Source: Thecamonas trahens ATCC 50062 (taxonomy: Eukaryota; Apusozoa; Apusomonadida; Apusomonadidae). Taken from it: a stretch of DNA of 31,625 nt. How positions within the stretch are numbered: the stretch's first letter is position 1; every line of letters begins with the position of its first letter. The notes under the pieces were generated by a model. It saw only the letters and a list, made by a program, of their open reading frames with translations, had not been told where the DNA came from and made no database searches. Shown here piece after piece: positions 1-9,893 of the stretch. Both the position numbers and the translations under genes were made by a program. The stretch is taken from NCBI RefSeq assembly GCF_000142905.1, contig NW_013657671.1, positions 552,969 through 584,593 of the forward strand. The letters are read 5' to 3'.

Positions 1-2
1 CG

Positions 3-3000
3 CCGTCGTCAGGCTCACTTGTGACGAGTGGGGCCGACTTTGTTGCCGAGACGGTGACGCTGGTCATTCCTTCTGGCTCGAGAAGTGTGGTGTACAACGC
101 ATCAATTGCCGCGGACGCATGGTACGATGGGGGTGAGACGTTCGACGTCGCAATTACGGGTGTGTCGGAGCCAGCTACAACTGGCTTGCAGGACACGACG
201 GTGGTTACCATCATTGACTCGGGACCGGCGCCGACGATGGTCGCAACTGTTTCGAGCGGGGCAGTCACTGGTGTGACCGGCACTGGCACCAACGATCTCG
301 CTATTACCACCGCTACAGAGGGCGATGCACCAGCGACCAACGAGATTGTACTGGATGTGACGCTCTCGCGACCGGCCGAGCACCCCACTAGCCTCCAGCT
401 GGTTACTAGCCCCACTTCGACGTCAGACATCGTGAACGATGTCGACATCGTGGGCACTGTGTCGCGGACTGGCCCGACCGTTCCCTCGCTCGCGACGTCC
501 TACCAGGTCTCGCTTGTCGTCAATGGCGATGCAGTGCTAGAGACTGATGAGGTGCTTGACGTGGCGATGGTCGCCTCGTACTACCAGGTCGCGGCGACCC
601 TCAACGCGACGGTCACGTTGCCCAATGACGACACGGCCGTGGTGACGATGGCGGCCGGGACGGCTGAAGCGACCGAGCCGGGATCGGGGACGGTCAACGT
701 GCCGATCACGGTGACGATGGACACGACGGCGTCGTACGACGTTGTGGTGGATGTGGCGACGAGCGTGTCGTCGGGCTCGCTCGCGACGGGCGGGACCGAC
801 TTTACCGTCGAGACGACGACGGTGACGATCCCAGCTGGGTCGACGAGCGCAGTGTACAACGCGACTGTGGCGCGGACGCATGGTACGACGGCGGCGAGAC
901 GTTCGATGTTAAGCTGACCGGCACGTCTACCCCTGGCGTTTCCGTGGGCGTGGCAGACACGACGGTTGTGACGATTGCCGACTCGGGACCGGCGCCGGTG
1001 CTGACCGCGACGGTGGTCGGCGGAACGACGACCGCTGTGTCGGGCGACGGGACGGATGCACTGTCTGTGACTGGGCCCGAGGGTGCGGCGTCGACGACCA
1101 ACGAGCTTGTGGTCGAGCTGGCGCTGTCACGGCCATCCGAGTACGCGGCTGGACTCGTTGTCGAGGTCGATGGCGTGACGTCGACGGCGGATGTGCCGTC
1201 CGACGCGACGATTGTTGACACTGTGGCGCGGACGGGAAGCCCGATGACGATCCCGGCGCTTGCGACGACACACCAGGTGTCTGTTGTGGTGTCGGGCGAC
1301 GGGGTGCTCGAGCCGACCGAGGTGCTCGACCTTGGCCTTATCGCCAACTACGGCGGCGCGGAACTGGCGGCTGACGTGGTCAACGTGACCGCGACGATCA
1401 CCAACGATGACGCGGCGGTGGTGACGATGGCGGCCGGGACGGCTGCAGCGACCGAGCCCGGATCGGGGACGGTCAACGTGCCGATCACGGTGACGATGGA
1501 CACGACGGCGTCGTACGACGTCGTGGTGGATGTGGCGACGAGCGTGTCGTCGGGCTCGCTCGCGACGGGCGGAACCGACTTTACGGTCGAGACGACGACG
1601 GTGACGATCCCAGCCGGGTCGACGAGCGCAGTGTACAATGCGGTTGTGGCCGCGGACGCATGGTACGACGGCGGCGAGACGTTCGATGTCAAGCTGACCG
1701 GTACGTCCACGGCCGGTGCGTTGATCGGTGTGGCAGACACGACGGTGGTCACGATTGCCGACTCTGGCCCGGCGCCTACCTTTGTGGCGCGGCTAGTGGA
1801 CGGAGATACTGCGGGCGTATCGGGCCAGGATACCGCGAATGTTGGTGTTATCACTGGCGAAGGCGACGCGCCGGCGACTAACGAGCTCGTGATGGAGCTG
1901 ACCCTCTCGCGGGTGTCGGAGCACGCGATTGACCTTCGAACTGCGCTGGATCCCGCATCGTCGGCGGAGCTTCCGTCCGACGCCACTGTGATTGGGACCC
2001 TTAGTCGCGCTGAACCGTCAGTGCCTGCACTGGCGACAAAGTACAACGTGTCGATTGTTGTTTCTGGCGATGACGAGGCTGAGAACGATGAGGTGCTTAC
2101 GCTCGGCCTCGTGGGTGACTTTTACGGCGAGACCAACGCGGCGAACGTGTCAGTCACGATTACCAACGATGACACGATGGCCTGGCTGGATCGCGACTCG
2201 CTGATTGTGGTCGAGCCGGTGACTCCTGGCGGAGAAAGTGTGGGCTTCTTTGAGGTCGTGCTCTCTCACCCCGTAGATCGGGCTGTAGACGTCACGGTTG
2301 CGCGGTCGGCGATCACCGGTGGGCTGGCAACTGCGGGGGTCGACTTTGTGGACTCGCCGGTGACGGTGACGATTCCGGGTGGCAGCACGCGCGGGCGTTT
2401 CAACGTCACGGTCCTTGCCGACGAGTGGTATGATCCGGACGAGTCGTTTGAGGTCATGATCACATCAGCTACCGGGGCATCACTCGCGCCGGCTGATAAC
2501 CGAACGGCCACCGTGTTTGTCGAAGAGTCCGGCGGGGTGCCGATCTTGATTGGAACAGTGACTGGCGCCAGCGGCTCTGGTTCGAGCAACGTTGCCTTTG
2601 ACGTGGTGGAGGGCAATGTTGGCGACGAGACCGAGGTTGTCATCGGCCTGCAGCTGAGCCGGCCGGTGGAGCGCGAGATGCGGGTCGAGACCCAGCAGCG
2701 GTCGACGAGCACGGCGACGCTCGGCACCGATGGCGTGGCCCGCGATACGGCTACGGGAGGTACCACGCTGGTCATCCCGCCCAACACTGTGGCATACAAC
2801 GCGTCTGTGGTGGTTGTTGGTGACATCGACTATGAGCGCGATGAGGTTCTCGACCTGGCGTTCACGCTGCCAGACGCTCCTGCTATCGCGCCGCTTAATG
2901 CCAACGTGACGATTCCGAACGACGACGCACAGCCTGGTGTCAAGCTGGCTGCGACGCAGAGCTCGAGCCCCGAAGGCACGGTCTCTGGCAACTCGGCCAA

Positions 3001-4225
3001 GAACAGGGTCAACATCACGATCGAGCTGGAGGCGAACTCGTTCGAGTCTGTTGTTGTCAGCCTCCGGATTGTGTTCTCTGAAGGCGACGGGGCGTTTGCG
3101 GACCCGTCGGATGTGGTCGGGTTTGACCCCGAGACGGGGACGATGACCATCGATGTGGTGATCCCTCCGGGACAGACCTCGATCACGGTTCCGATCTACC
3201 TGGTCGGCGACGACGTGATTGAGGGCGACGAGACGTTCGAGGTGGAAATCACAACGGTGGTCAATGGCGAGCGGCGTGCTGATGCGGCGCGCCTGACGGT
3301 GACGATTGTGGAAGACGACGAGGTGTCTGCGGCGGTGCGCTCGTTCCGCAACCGCGGCGACTGGTGGTGGATCTTTGTGCTCTCATGCCTGCTGTTCATC
3401 TGCTGCTGCATCTGCTGCTGCGTGGCGGCGGTGTACTTCCGCGAGAGCCGCGAGTACTTTGACGAGGCCAAGGTCCTGTATGAGGAGTCCAGCCAAGAGG
3501 GCATGGGCTCGACCCAGATCATGACTTCGTCGGTTGTCGACCATGGAACGTCGACGACGCTTGCGACATACTCGTCGACGACTACGTTCACTACCTCGAC
3601 CGGGCTTGATCGCCAGTCGACGAGCTCGGTCTTCCACCCTACTCTCTCGAAGATCCCGTCGGACTCGTCAAGCTCGAGCAGCTCGCTCACCTCGGCACCA
3701 AAGAGCTCGAGCTCTGACTCGAGCTCTGGCTCCAAGTTGAGCGACGAACCGAGTCGCTCCGCAGCCAAGACGGTGCATACGTTGACCGAGTCGTCATCCG
3801 AGGTACGTGCAGCGGCTGGGCTGGGCAGGGACGGCGCGGTCAAGGTTGATGGCAAGACACTTGTCAAGCGCAAGATTCGCGTGTCACGCTCGGTCTCGCG
3901 GTCGCAATCGGATTCTGGTAGCGACGACGACACGCTGCGGCGCAAGGTGCGGCGTCGGGCGGTGATCAAGTCCGAGGACTCAGCCGACGGCGATGAGTGG
4001 ACCAAGCAAAAGCGGCGTGTCAAGGTCGTCTCGCAAGCCGCAGACGGCGGCGCCGTCGTGAAGCGGCGGCGGCGGATTGTCCGCAACTCCTCGTGGTCCG
4101 AGTCGTACTCGATCTCTGGCGACGAGGCCGCGACGACGACGACGACCCGGCGCCGGGTCAAGATCGCCGTCCCTGGCGACTCGACATCGGCATCCATGTC
4201 TGGATCGGGTTCCGGCCGGTGGTGA
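3..4225 (+). CDS. Calx-beta-repeat single-pass membrane protein (5' partial, one frameshift)
   Basis: The reading frame is already open at the left edge, so the true start lies outside the window. It runs in one frame to about 870 and in another from there to the TGA/TAG stop at 4225. The join is explained by one missing C near 871: the homologous module at 1650 has two Cs where this one has one. The ectodomain is a chain of about nine Calx-beta-type beta-sandwich modules of two alternating kinds. One kind ends in DSGPAP and carries WYDGGETFDV; the other ends in NDD and carries ATTNELV. A hydrophobic, Cys-rich membrane segment (WWWIFVLSCLLFICCC..., about 3362-3436) follows. The cytoplasmic tail of about 260 residues is Ser-rich, then has five short basic repeats of the type RRxVKV. 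Calx-beta repeats are known in Ca2+-binding adhesion proteins and Na/Ca exchangers; a surface adhesion or receptor role is inferred. The GTG at 21 is not a real start. Confidence 0.85.
639..905 (+). repeat. Near-identical internal repeat, copy 1 (pair of 1418-1685)
   Basis: About 267 bases match 1418-1685 with roughly eight substitutions and one missing base (near 871). Other modules of the same gene are far more diverged. This points to a recent unequal crossover or gene conversion between two modules of the first kind. Confidence 0.85.
1418..1685 (+). repeat. Near-identical internal repeat, copy 2 (pair of 639-905)
   Basis: Second copy of the recently duplicated Calx-beta module block. This copy is in frame throughout and is the reference that locates the missing base in copy 1. 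Confidence 0.85.
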
Positions 4226-4445
4226 GTAGGCGCTGTAGACGATGCGAGTGAAAGCAAAAATCCTTTTCAGGTCGACGACGAGTGGGCAAAGTGTGAGCGA
4301 GTGGGCGAGAGGCGGGAGCTGGAGGGCGGCAACACGCGACTCGGGCGTGACGAGTGCGAGGACCGGCGGCAGCGAGCGGGAACAGAGCGAGGCAGGGCGC
4401 TCGAGGGCGAGAGAATAGGAGAGAAGGGAGAGGGGCAGGGCCGAG
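4226..4445. other. Intergenic spacer between Calx-beta gene and ATE1
   Basis: Purine-rich on the + strand (many GAG and GCG words). No ORF with recognisable similarity and no clear TATA box. It presumably holds the 3' end of the upstream transcript and the ATE1 promoter. Confidence 0.5.
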
Positions 4446-5919
4446 ATGAACCACGTGCGGTACCGTGGAGAGTATGTCCGAGACTGTCCGTATTGCGGGA
4501 GCGAGGGGACGAGGGTAGCTCGCGGTATGCTGGCGAGGGAGCTGTCGGCCGAGGCCATGCTGAGGCTGCTTAATCGGGGCTGGGCAAGATCTGGTACTTG
4601 GGTCTATCTCCCGGTCAATGCTCCTGCTTGTTGTCCACAGTATCAGATCAGAGCTGACGCTCGGTCATGGCGTCCATCAAAGACCTGCGCGGCAAGTGGC
4701 GCAAGTTTGTCAAGGCCATCAAAGAGCGACCGGAGCTGGAGGCTGCGGCTGGTGATGGAGCGGGTTGCTCTGCGGGTGGTGAGGGCTTTGGACGATGGAC
4801 GGTAAGCTGCTGCAAGGCACGGTTCTCGACAGAGGCATACCAGCTGTATGTCAAGTACCAGGCTGGGGTGCATGACGACACGTCGACGTCGCCGACGGGT
4901 TACACCCGGTTCCTGGTCGAGACACCACTCAACAGGTCGCCGTCGGTGTCGCGGTTCGAGTCCGGCTCTGCGTACGCGGCAGTGTCGCCGATCGAGACTG
5001 TGGGCAAGATGGGGGAAGGTGGAGCGAGGGCGTTGGGGCCGCAGACGAGGTTGCGGCGGGTGAGGGCAGCAGCGTCAGTGGCGGCTACAACGAGAGCAAC
5101 GCAACGCTGGATGTGGTGTCCGAGTACGGGACATACCATTTTGAGCACCGGCTCGACGGCGAGCTGGTCATGGTGTGCGTGGCTGATCTACTGCCGGGCG
5201 CGTTTGTCTCGTGCTACTGCTTCTACGACCCGGCGATCCGGCACCTCTCGCCTGGTCTGATCTCAGCGATGTACGAGATGCGGTGGGTCCAGCGGCGCAG
5301 CGCCGAGTTTGCGCACTACCTCATGGGCTACTACGTGCCTACCAATGCGCGGATGCAATACAAGCTCCGGTTTGCACCAGCGGAGCTCCTATGTCCCGTC
5401 TCGTATCGGTGGGTGTCTGCGTCGGCGGTGGCGGCGAGCACGCTGGCGCGCCAGGAGCAGTACGGGTGCTTTGTGGTCGACTCTGGAAGCGGTGCTGAGC
5501 CGCTGCCCGAGCTGGTGGCGGCGATGGAGGGCTTTGGGCTCGAGCAGACGACCGACGTTGCTGCTGCGTTTGCCGGGGCGCTCGACGCGTATGCAGCTGG
5601 CGCAGAGCTGGGCGTCCTCGCCGAGTCAAGCCACACCGGGTACTGCGCGATGCGGGCGCTCGAGACCTGCGCGGCAGCGATGGCAGTGCTGACGACGGCT
5701 GGCCGCGGAACCTGCGAGTGGGACCTGCCGCAGCCGAGCGAGCCAGATCCCGGCATGCTGGTAACGTACGCCGGCATGGTGCTCACATACCAGGCGTTAA
5801 TTGTGCTAGGCGAGGGCGCCGTCATCACCTCGAGCCTCCGCCACCATCTCTGCGTCTTCAACCTCTCTGTCGGCCCGGAGCTCTCACGACAGCTGGTCTA
5901 CTGGCTGTCTGGGCCGTGA
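4446..5919 (+). CDS. ATE1: Arginyl-tRNA--protein transferase (two frameshifts)
   Basis: ATE1 transfers Arg from Arg-tRNA to N-terminal Asp, Glu or oxidised Cys, creating N-degrons. Family landmarks appear in order across three frames. From ATG 4446: CPYC (C14, C17), the GWARSGTWVYLPV block and CCPQYQIR (C62, C63), the four Cys of the N-terminal domain. Next, from about 4680: a YQLYVKYQAGVH block and TRFLVETPL. Then from about 5040: SEYGTYHFEHRLDG, a VADLLPG block, YDPAIRHLS, MGYYVPTNARMQYK and ELLCPVSYRWV. Both frame changes (near 4676-4684 and within about 5000-5045) need one extra base, so each is most simply a lost base; an intron at the second site is not excluded. Total length about 490 residues is normal for eukaryotic ATE1. 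The C-terminal ~150 residues after RWV are divergent except for a VTYAGMV-like end. Confidence 0.88.
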
Positions 5920-6085
5920 GCGATAGCGCATACACAATCACCGGTCCTGCAATGTGTGTCTTGCTCGATGGCAAAGCCCGGGGCATGTCGGCACAACAGC
6001 GTATCGTGGTCGTGATGGCGACGGTGGCAAGCACTCGTCTTTGTGGCGGAGAGCGGGAGAGACGACAGCCGGACGAATCAGGCGA

Positions 6086-6182
6086 ATGGGACAGTGTTTC
6101 GGGCTCTGCAACAAACGCCCGTATCCCAAGCACGAGTATGGCCCCGGGTATGAGACAGGTACGTATGTGTGTGTGTGTGTGT

Positions 6183-6244
<62 letters not shown>

Positions 6245-6852
6245 TGGTGGTGCCTGCGGGTCGTTGGCGAGTGGTGGAAGGAGGCGTCGGTGGCGTTGGT
6301 GGGGAGGGAGGGAAGGAGGCACTTATGATGATGATGATGATGTTGGTGGTGGTGGTGGTGTGTGTGTGTGTGTGTGTGTGCGTGTGCGTGCGTGTGGCTT
6401 ATGGTTTGCTTGTCTGTGTGTGGTCTTGGTGTATGGGTGCGTGTGTGGTCCGTGTGGGCGGTGGTCGGTTGGTGCCGGCTGTGTGCGCAACATGGCTGGC
6501 GGGTCACGTGATGGGGGTGATGGGGGGTGATGGGGGGTGATGGGTGGGATGGGGTGCTGGGGGATGGGCTAAAATGTGTTGGGATGGTTCGGGGGGGGGG
6601 GGGGGGGTGGATAGCGCAACTGCTACCGTTGACGGCGGGATCGACTTCGGACGGCGAGGGCGATGACGACTGGTTGGATGACGCTGCGCCGCTAACGCAG
6701 AGGCAGATATCCCTGCTGACGCTCAAGCTGTCGCTGGATGATGCACAAGAGCTGCAGCGTGCAGCGCGGATGGAGGACGACATGCTGGAGGAGGATGCGT
6801 TTCTGGATGCACAGCGCGCGGCGCTCGCGGCGGACGAGGCAGCGACAGCCAA

Positions 6853-6884
<32 letters not shown>

Positions 6885-7279
6885 GGTCGGGGGAAGTGGC
6901 GGGGGCGGGGGCGGCAGCAGCGGCGGCGGCTCCGTCGGCGGCTGAAGAAAGCAGCGATGGACGTCGGGCGTCACCGGCGGTTGTCGACGTCTTTGGCGAC
7001 GCACAGACATCGAGCAAGGAGTTTTCACTGGATGGCCTCGCCGACCAGGATGTCGAGGACGCACTGGGCGCTCCCGACACCTGGGCCGGCACCTCGCCCG
7101 CAGACTCGATCGAGGACGACTTTGAGGCTTTTCTCGCTCAGGCGCAGGCGAGCATGGCATCATCCAAGGCCGTCACCACACCGCCACCACACGTTCCGCG
7201 CATCGCCGGCCCGAACGCCACCACGCCCGAGCCGCGGGCTAGAGAGACGCGCGAGCCGGCGCCGCTGCTCCAGCTGTAG
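6086..7279 (+). CDS. Predicted N-myristoylated acidic protein, gadkin (AP1AR)-like
   Basis: Two exons: 6086-6158 and 6615-7279, with a 456-bp GT...AG intron (donor gtacgt) that splits a codon in phase 1 and restores the frame exactly; 245 residues. The N-terminus MGQCFGLC is a typical N-myristoylation site with flanking Cys for palmitoylation, so membrane anchoring is expected. Downstream are an acidic stretch (GEGDDDWLDD), PLTQRQISLL, a helical Glu/Ala-rich stretch (EEDAFLDAQRAALAADEA), a poly-Ala/Gly linker and an IEDDFEAFL motif. This order (MGxC...CFG, LT-x3-I, charged helix with AAQR-like motif, EDDFE) recalls metazoan gadkin, which links AP-1 vesicles to kinesin and Arp2/3. That assignment rests on remembered motif order only and is tentative. 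The intron holds long TG repeats and a G17 run. Confidence 0.6.
6166..6242 (+). repeat. (TG)n microsatellite in intron
   Basis: About 77 bases of almost pure TG starting seven bases after the 5' splice site at 6159, interrupted once by TATG. Slippage here could vary intron length between isolates. Confidence 0.95.
6324..6396 (+). repeat. (ATG)n/(GGT)n and second (TG)n tract
   Basis: Consecutive ATG, GGT and TG runs in the same intron. The TG run covers 6359-6396. Confidence 0.9.
6591..6607 (+). repeat. G17 homopolymer just upstream of the 3' splice site
   Basis: Seventeen consecutive G, ending seven bases before the inferred acceptor TAG at 6612-6614. There is no polypyrimidine tract here; a possible branch sequence GCTAAAA lies about 45 bases upstream of the acceptor. 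Confidence 0.9.
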
Positions 7280-7329
7280 CGCAGTCGCCATGGATTGAAT
7301 GTTGAGCAGCCGGCACATGTCGGAGTGCA

Positions 7330-7989
7330 TTAGCGCCCGTCGCTCTCGTCGCTGCGTGCGTCGTTGTCGACATCGAGGACAACGTCAAACTCTGATGCGA
7401 GTGTCGTAAACTCGGGCGAGTCAGCCCACGCCCGAAGCGCAGCGTCAAAGCCGGGATTGGGTGTAGCAAGCCGGCGGGAGCGGCGAAGAAAAGCAAGCGC
7501 AGCATCGTAGTCGAGGCTCGCACCCAGCATGAGGACGGCGACGATGATCGAGGCCGATCGAGAGATGCCGCCCTCGCAGTGGACAAGAACTGATTGCTCC
7601 GGCGCCTGCGAGGAGCAGATGAAGCGAAACAGACGACGAGTGAGCAAGCTGGCGATGTCTGCATCGGCATCATCGTCGATGGCCACCCGCATGTACTCGA
7701 TGCCATGCTGGGCGTGAGGGAAGCCGCACGAGTCGGGCGCGGTGGCGACCACGACGCGAGTTATCGACGCCTCGTTGAGCATGGTCAACGACTTTGCCGT
7801 CGTCATGTCCGAGATGTACAGCCATGGAAGGACACGGGTGGGAGGAAGGCGGCCACCATACATGAAACGCATGAGGGCGTCGGTCTCGGCGGTCGCTGCC
7901 ATGTGGCCTGGATGAGTGGCGCGAGTTGAGCGTGCGTCCGCATCCGTACGGGTAGTTTGGGTGGCGGCTCGCCATGCGAAGACAGACAA
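7330..7989 (-). CDS. Dual-specificity protein phosphatase
   Basis: A small Cys-based phosphatase removing phosphate from Tyr and Ser/Thr. It shows WLYISD near the N-terminus, a probable general-acid region IDDDADAD, and the P-loop VHCEGGISRSAS with the HCxxGxxRS signature (Cys 138 and Arg 144 counted from the ATG at 7989). The catalytic domain is nearly the whole protein, with no targeting domain. The start is uncertain: the ATG at 7989 gives 219 residues, the ATG at 7902 gives 190. Between them lies a 42-nt segment beginning gtacgg and ending cag that could be an in-frame intron. The stop is 50 bp from the convergent gadkin-like gene. Confidence 0.85.
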   Translation of the reverse strand: MSVFAWRAATQTTRTDADARSTRATHPGHMAATAETDALMRFMYGGRLPPTRVLPWLYISDMTTAKSLTMLNEASITRVVVATAPDSCGFPHAQHGIEYMRVAIDDDADADIASLLTRRLFRFICSSQAPEQSVLVHCEGGISRSASIIVAVLMLGASLDYDAALAFLRRSRRLATPNPGFDAALRAWADSPEFTTLASEFDVVLDVDNDARSDESDGR

Positions 7990-8156
7990 GGAACTTTACT
8001 CTAACGCGAGCTTGCGACGGCAGTTCACGTCCGCGCGGCTCACCGTGTCAAGCCAGCAGAGCGACTGCTCGGCAGGCTCCGTTTACGCCACGGCTCGCCC
8101 GCGCGATCACAGACGAGCGATGCGCTGTCCTCCTGGGTTTTATGTACCGTTAAGGA

Positions 8157-9044
8157 CTAAACAGTGTCGAGATCAGCATAGACTACAGTGGCGCGGCCAG
8201 CAGGAGCAGCAGTGGTGGCAGCCGCTACGCCAGCGACATAGATGGAGACATGGCCGCCTTCGTTGGCGGCGAGGACGGTGGTGCCATGGAGAGCGGACCA
8301 GGTCTTGACGATGGCCGGACCGACAAGGCCCTGGGCGACGGCATAGGGGAAGATGCGGATGCCCTGGTCGACGAGGACGGTGCCGGGAGAGTGAAAGGCA
8401 ATGTCGAAGCAGATCATCATGCCGACAGCACGCGGGGCGCCGCCCCAGGTGGCGTTGAACGAGACAAGGTCCGGGACAACCGGCTCGTCGTAGGCCTTCC
8501 GGAACCAGACGTGCGACTTGCGGTACTTGGCGACGAGGGCACCGGTGGCGTCGAGCACGACATCAGCGTTGTACAGCTTGTCGCCATCGGCCTCGACGAG
8601 GTTGGCAACGAGCCAGAGACGAGTACGGGCGGCGATGCACGCCAGCTGCTGGGTCTGCCACGCAGAGTCAAAGCGGGCGTCCCCGCACGGCATCATCGGC
8701 TGACCGCCCGCAGCAGCAGCAGCGATGGCGGCCTGCGACGGCAGCGGCTGGGCAAAGGCCGTCAGCGCCGCCCGCTGATCGGCGGCCGAGCCAGAGAAGA
8801 CCTCGCCAGACGAGACGCCAAACTCGGGATAGACCAGGAGCTCGACGTCTGCCGCCGCCGCCGCCGCTGCCGCGTCGGCATATGCCGCCAGGTTGCTCGC
8901 CGCCACCTGCGTCGCGTTGGCTGTCGCCGTGTACGGAGTCGGCGTAAAGGCCACCACGCCGCCTCGCCAGGTTGGCGTCGCCGACACCAGCCAAGCAGCC
9001 GAGAGCAGGCAGAGTGCGAGTATGAGGGAATGGGTAGTAGGCAT
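8157..9044 (-). CDS. Secreted nitrilase-superfamily amidase, vanin/pantetheinase/biotinidase-like
   Basis: 295 residues with an N-terminal signal peptide (hydrophobic LILALCLLSAAWLV, cleavage near SATP). The carbon-nitrogen hydrolase triad is visible: Glu74 in YPEFGV, Lys176 in KYRKSHVWF and Cys212 in MMICFDIAF. The KYRKSHVWF and ICFDI contexts resemble the vanin/biotinidase branch, which hydrolyses pantetheine or biocytin outside the cell or in lysosomes. It lacks the C-terminal base domain that extends animal vanins to about 500 residues, ending about 80 residues after the catalytic Cys. Substrate cannot be told from sequence. It is transcribed away from the Lys-rich gene at 9277, with a 232-bp divergent spacer. 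No intron is evident. Confidence 0.85.
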   Translation of the reverse strand: MPTTHSLILALCLLSAAWLVSATPTWRGGVVAFTPTPYTATANATQVAASNLAAYADAAAAAAAADVELLVYPEFGVSSGEVFSGSAADQRAALTAFAQPLPSQAAIAAAAAGGQPMMPCGDARFDSAWQTQQLACIAARTRLWLVANLVEADGDKLYNADVVLDATGALVAKYRKSHVWFRKAYDEPVVPDLVSFNATWGGAPRAVGMMICFDIAFHSPGTVLVDQGIRIFPYAVAQGLVGPAIVKTWSALHGTTVLAANEGGHVSIYVAGVAAATTAAPAGRATVVYADLDTV

Positions 9045-9276
9045 GGCAAGGCGGGAGCAAGAGAGGATTGTACCATGACTTGAACGTGCTCTAGTCGTAG
9101 CTCATGCCCTAGCCAGCATTTGTTCGAATCGAAGTCTCGAATCCTCTCCTCTCCTCCCCCCCAGTTCTTCCAAAGACATGGATGAGGGTGAGGATGGATG
9201 AGGCCCTCGGATTGCTTCGGTTGGACGTTGGCTGCAACAATTTGACCGGTTCTCGCAACACACATCTTCATTTACT

Positions 9277-9427
9277 ATGGCTTCCAAGTCCAAGTCCCGC
9301 TCGTCCAAGTCTGCCTCCAAGGCCAAGGGCAAGGCTAAGGCCTCGTCCTCCAAGGCCAAGGGCAAGGCTAAGGCCGCTGCCTCCAAGTCCAAGTCGAAGG
9401 CCAAGTCCTCGTCCCGCAAGTCCGCCC
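9277..9427 (+). CDS. Lys/Ser/Ala-rich basic protein, first exon
   Basis: From ATG 9277 the product is almost entirely Lys, Ser and Ala, with repeats such as SKAKGKAKA, like H1 tails or other chromatin-compacting proteins. Coding ends at a gtacgt donor (9428) with one base of the next codon. Two acceptors keep a frame. An acceptor ending at 9484, after a CTAAC branch-like motif, opens PAAAKRISR and then low-quality sequence to a stop at 9702. An acceptor ending at 9909 joins in frame to the similarly Lys-rich ORF that ends at 10193. The second would give one protein of about 145 residues with a basic body and acidic tail. Which is used cannot be decided here. Confidence 0.65.
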
Positions 9428-9512
9428 GTACGTCCCTTGCTGCCCAGTATACCCCCTCCCCTTGGCTTGTCTAACCGCGGCCAGTGCCGGCGGCGGCCAA
9501 GAGGATCAGCCG

Positions 9513-9815
9513 GCCGTTTTTTTGGCGCCCCTACCCGCTTCTCCCAGCGCCGCTCTACAGCGCGCTGCTCGTTGCCCAGCGCTCCCACACTCCCCAACCC
9601 ACGCCCTCCTCCCGCTACGCGTCGAAGACCTGTCCCCATTCTCCGCATTGCGTTTCCCTGCGCGACAGCGCCAGCAGTCTCGCCGCCCCCCTCAGGCTAT
9701 GAATTTTCTTCCCACGGCTGCACTCGGTCGTTTGGCGGTCGTTTGGCGACCGAACAAAACAAAATTCGCAGCTGAGCCGCGCGCGCGTTTGTCGGACATT
9801 TTTTTTTTGCGCGGG
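9513..9815 (+). promoter_or_regulatory. Cluster of E2F-like motifs
   Basis: Four matches to the E2F consensus (TTTSSCGC and close variants) within 300 bases: TTTTTTTGGCGCC at 9517-9529, TTTGGCGG at 9731-9738, TTTGGCGA at 9742-9749 and TTTGCGCG at 9806-9813. The surroundings contain T-runs unusual for this GC-rich DNA. This reads as a promoter or intronic enhancer for the downstream Lys-rich ORF. The sequence match is direct; factor binding is inference. Confidence 0.4.
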
Positions 9816-9893
9816 GACTCGAACAATTTTTTTGCTCCGTCGGCGACTCCGGGCACGCACGCAAGCAAAACTCACCTGTGGAATGTCTACCGG

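Noticed and set aside
802-2046. Long minus-strand open frames opposite the Calx-beta gene (802-1347, 1348-2046, 2266-2826)
   Set aside because: They mirror GC-rich codon usage of the repeat array on the plus strand, recur with each repeat, and have no domain signature.
3196-4257. 353-codon minus-strand frame opposite the Calx-beta tail
   Set aside because: Ser/Glu/Thr low-complexity product antisense to a well-supported tail; no homology visible.
5000-5044. GT...AG segment as an intron explaining the second ATE1 frame change
   Set aside because: Length 45 is a multiple of three so it would not change frame, and its donor gtgggc does not fit the local GTACG pattern.
6166-6396. Possible CRISPR-like or minisatellite array
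   Set aside because: Simple dinucleotide and trinucleotide runs without spacers.
5938-7092. 384-codon minus-strand frame rich in Thr-His repeats
   Set aside because: It is a translation of the CA/TG microsatellite plus the antisense of a supported gene.
9118-9142. GTTCGAATCGAAG resembling a tRNA T-arm
   Set aside because: Short imperfect palindrome without the rest of a tRNA.
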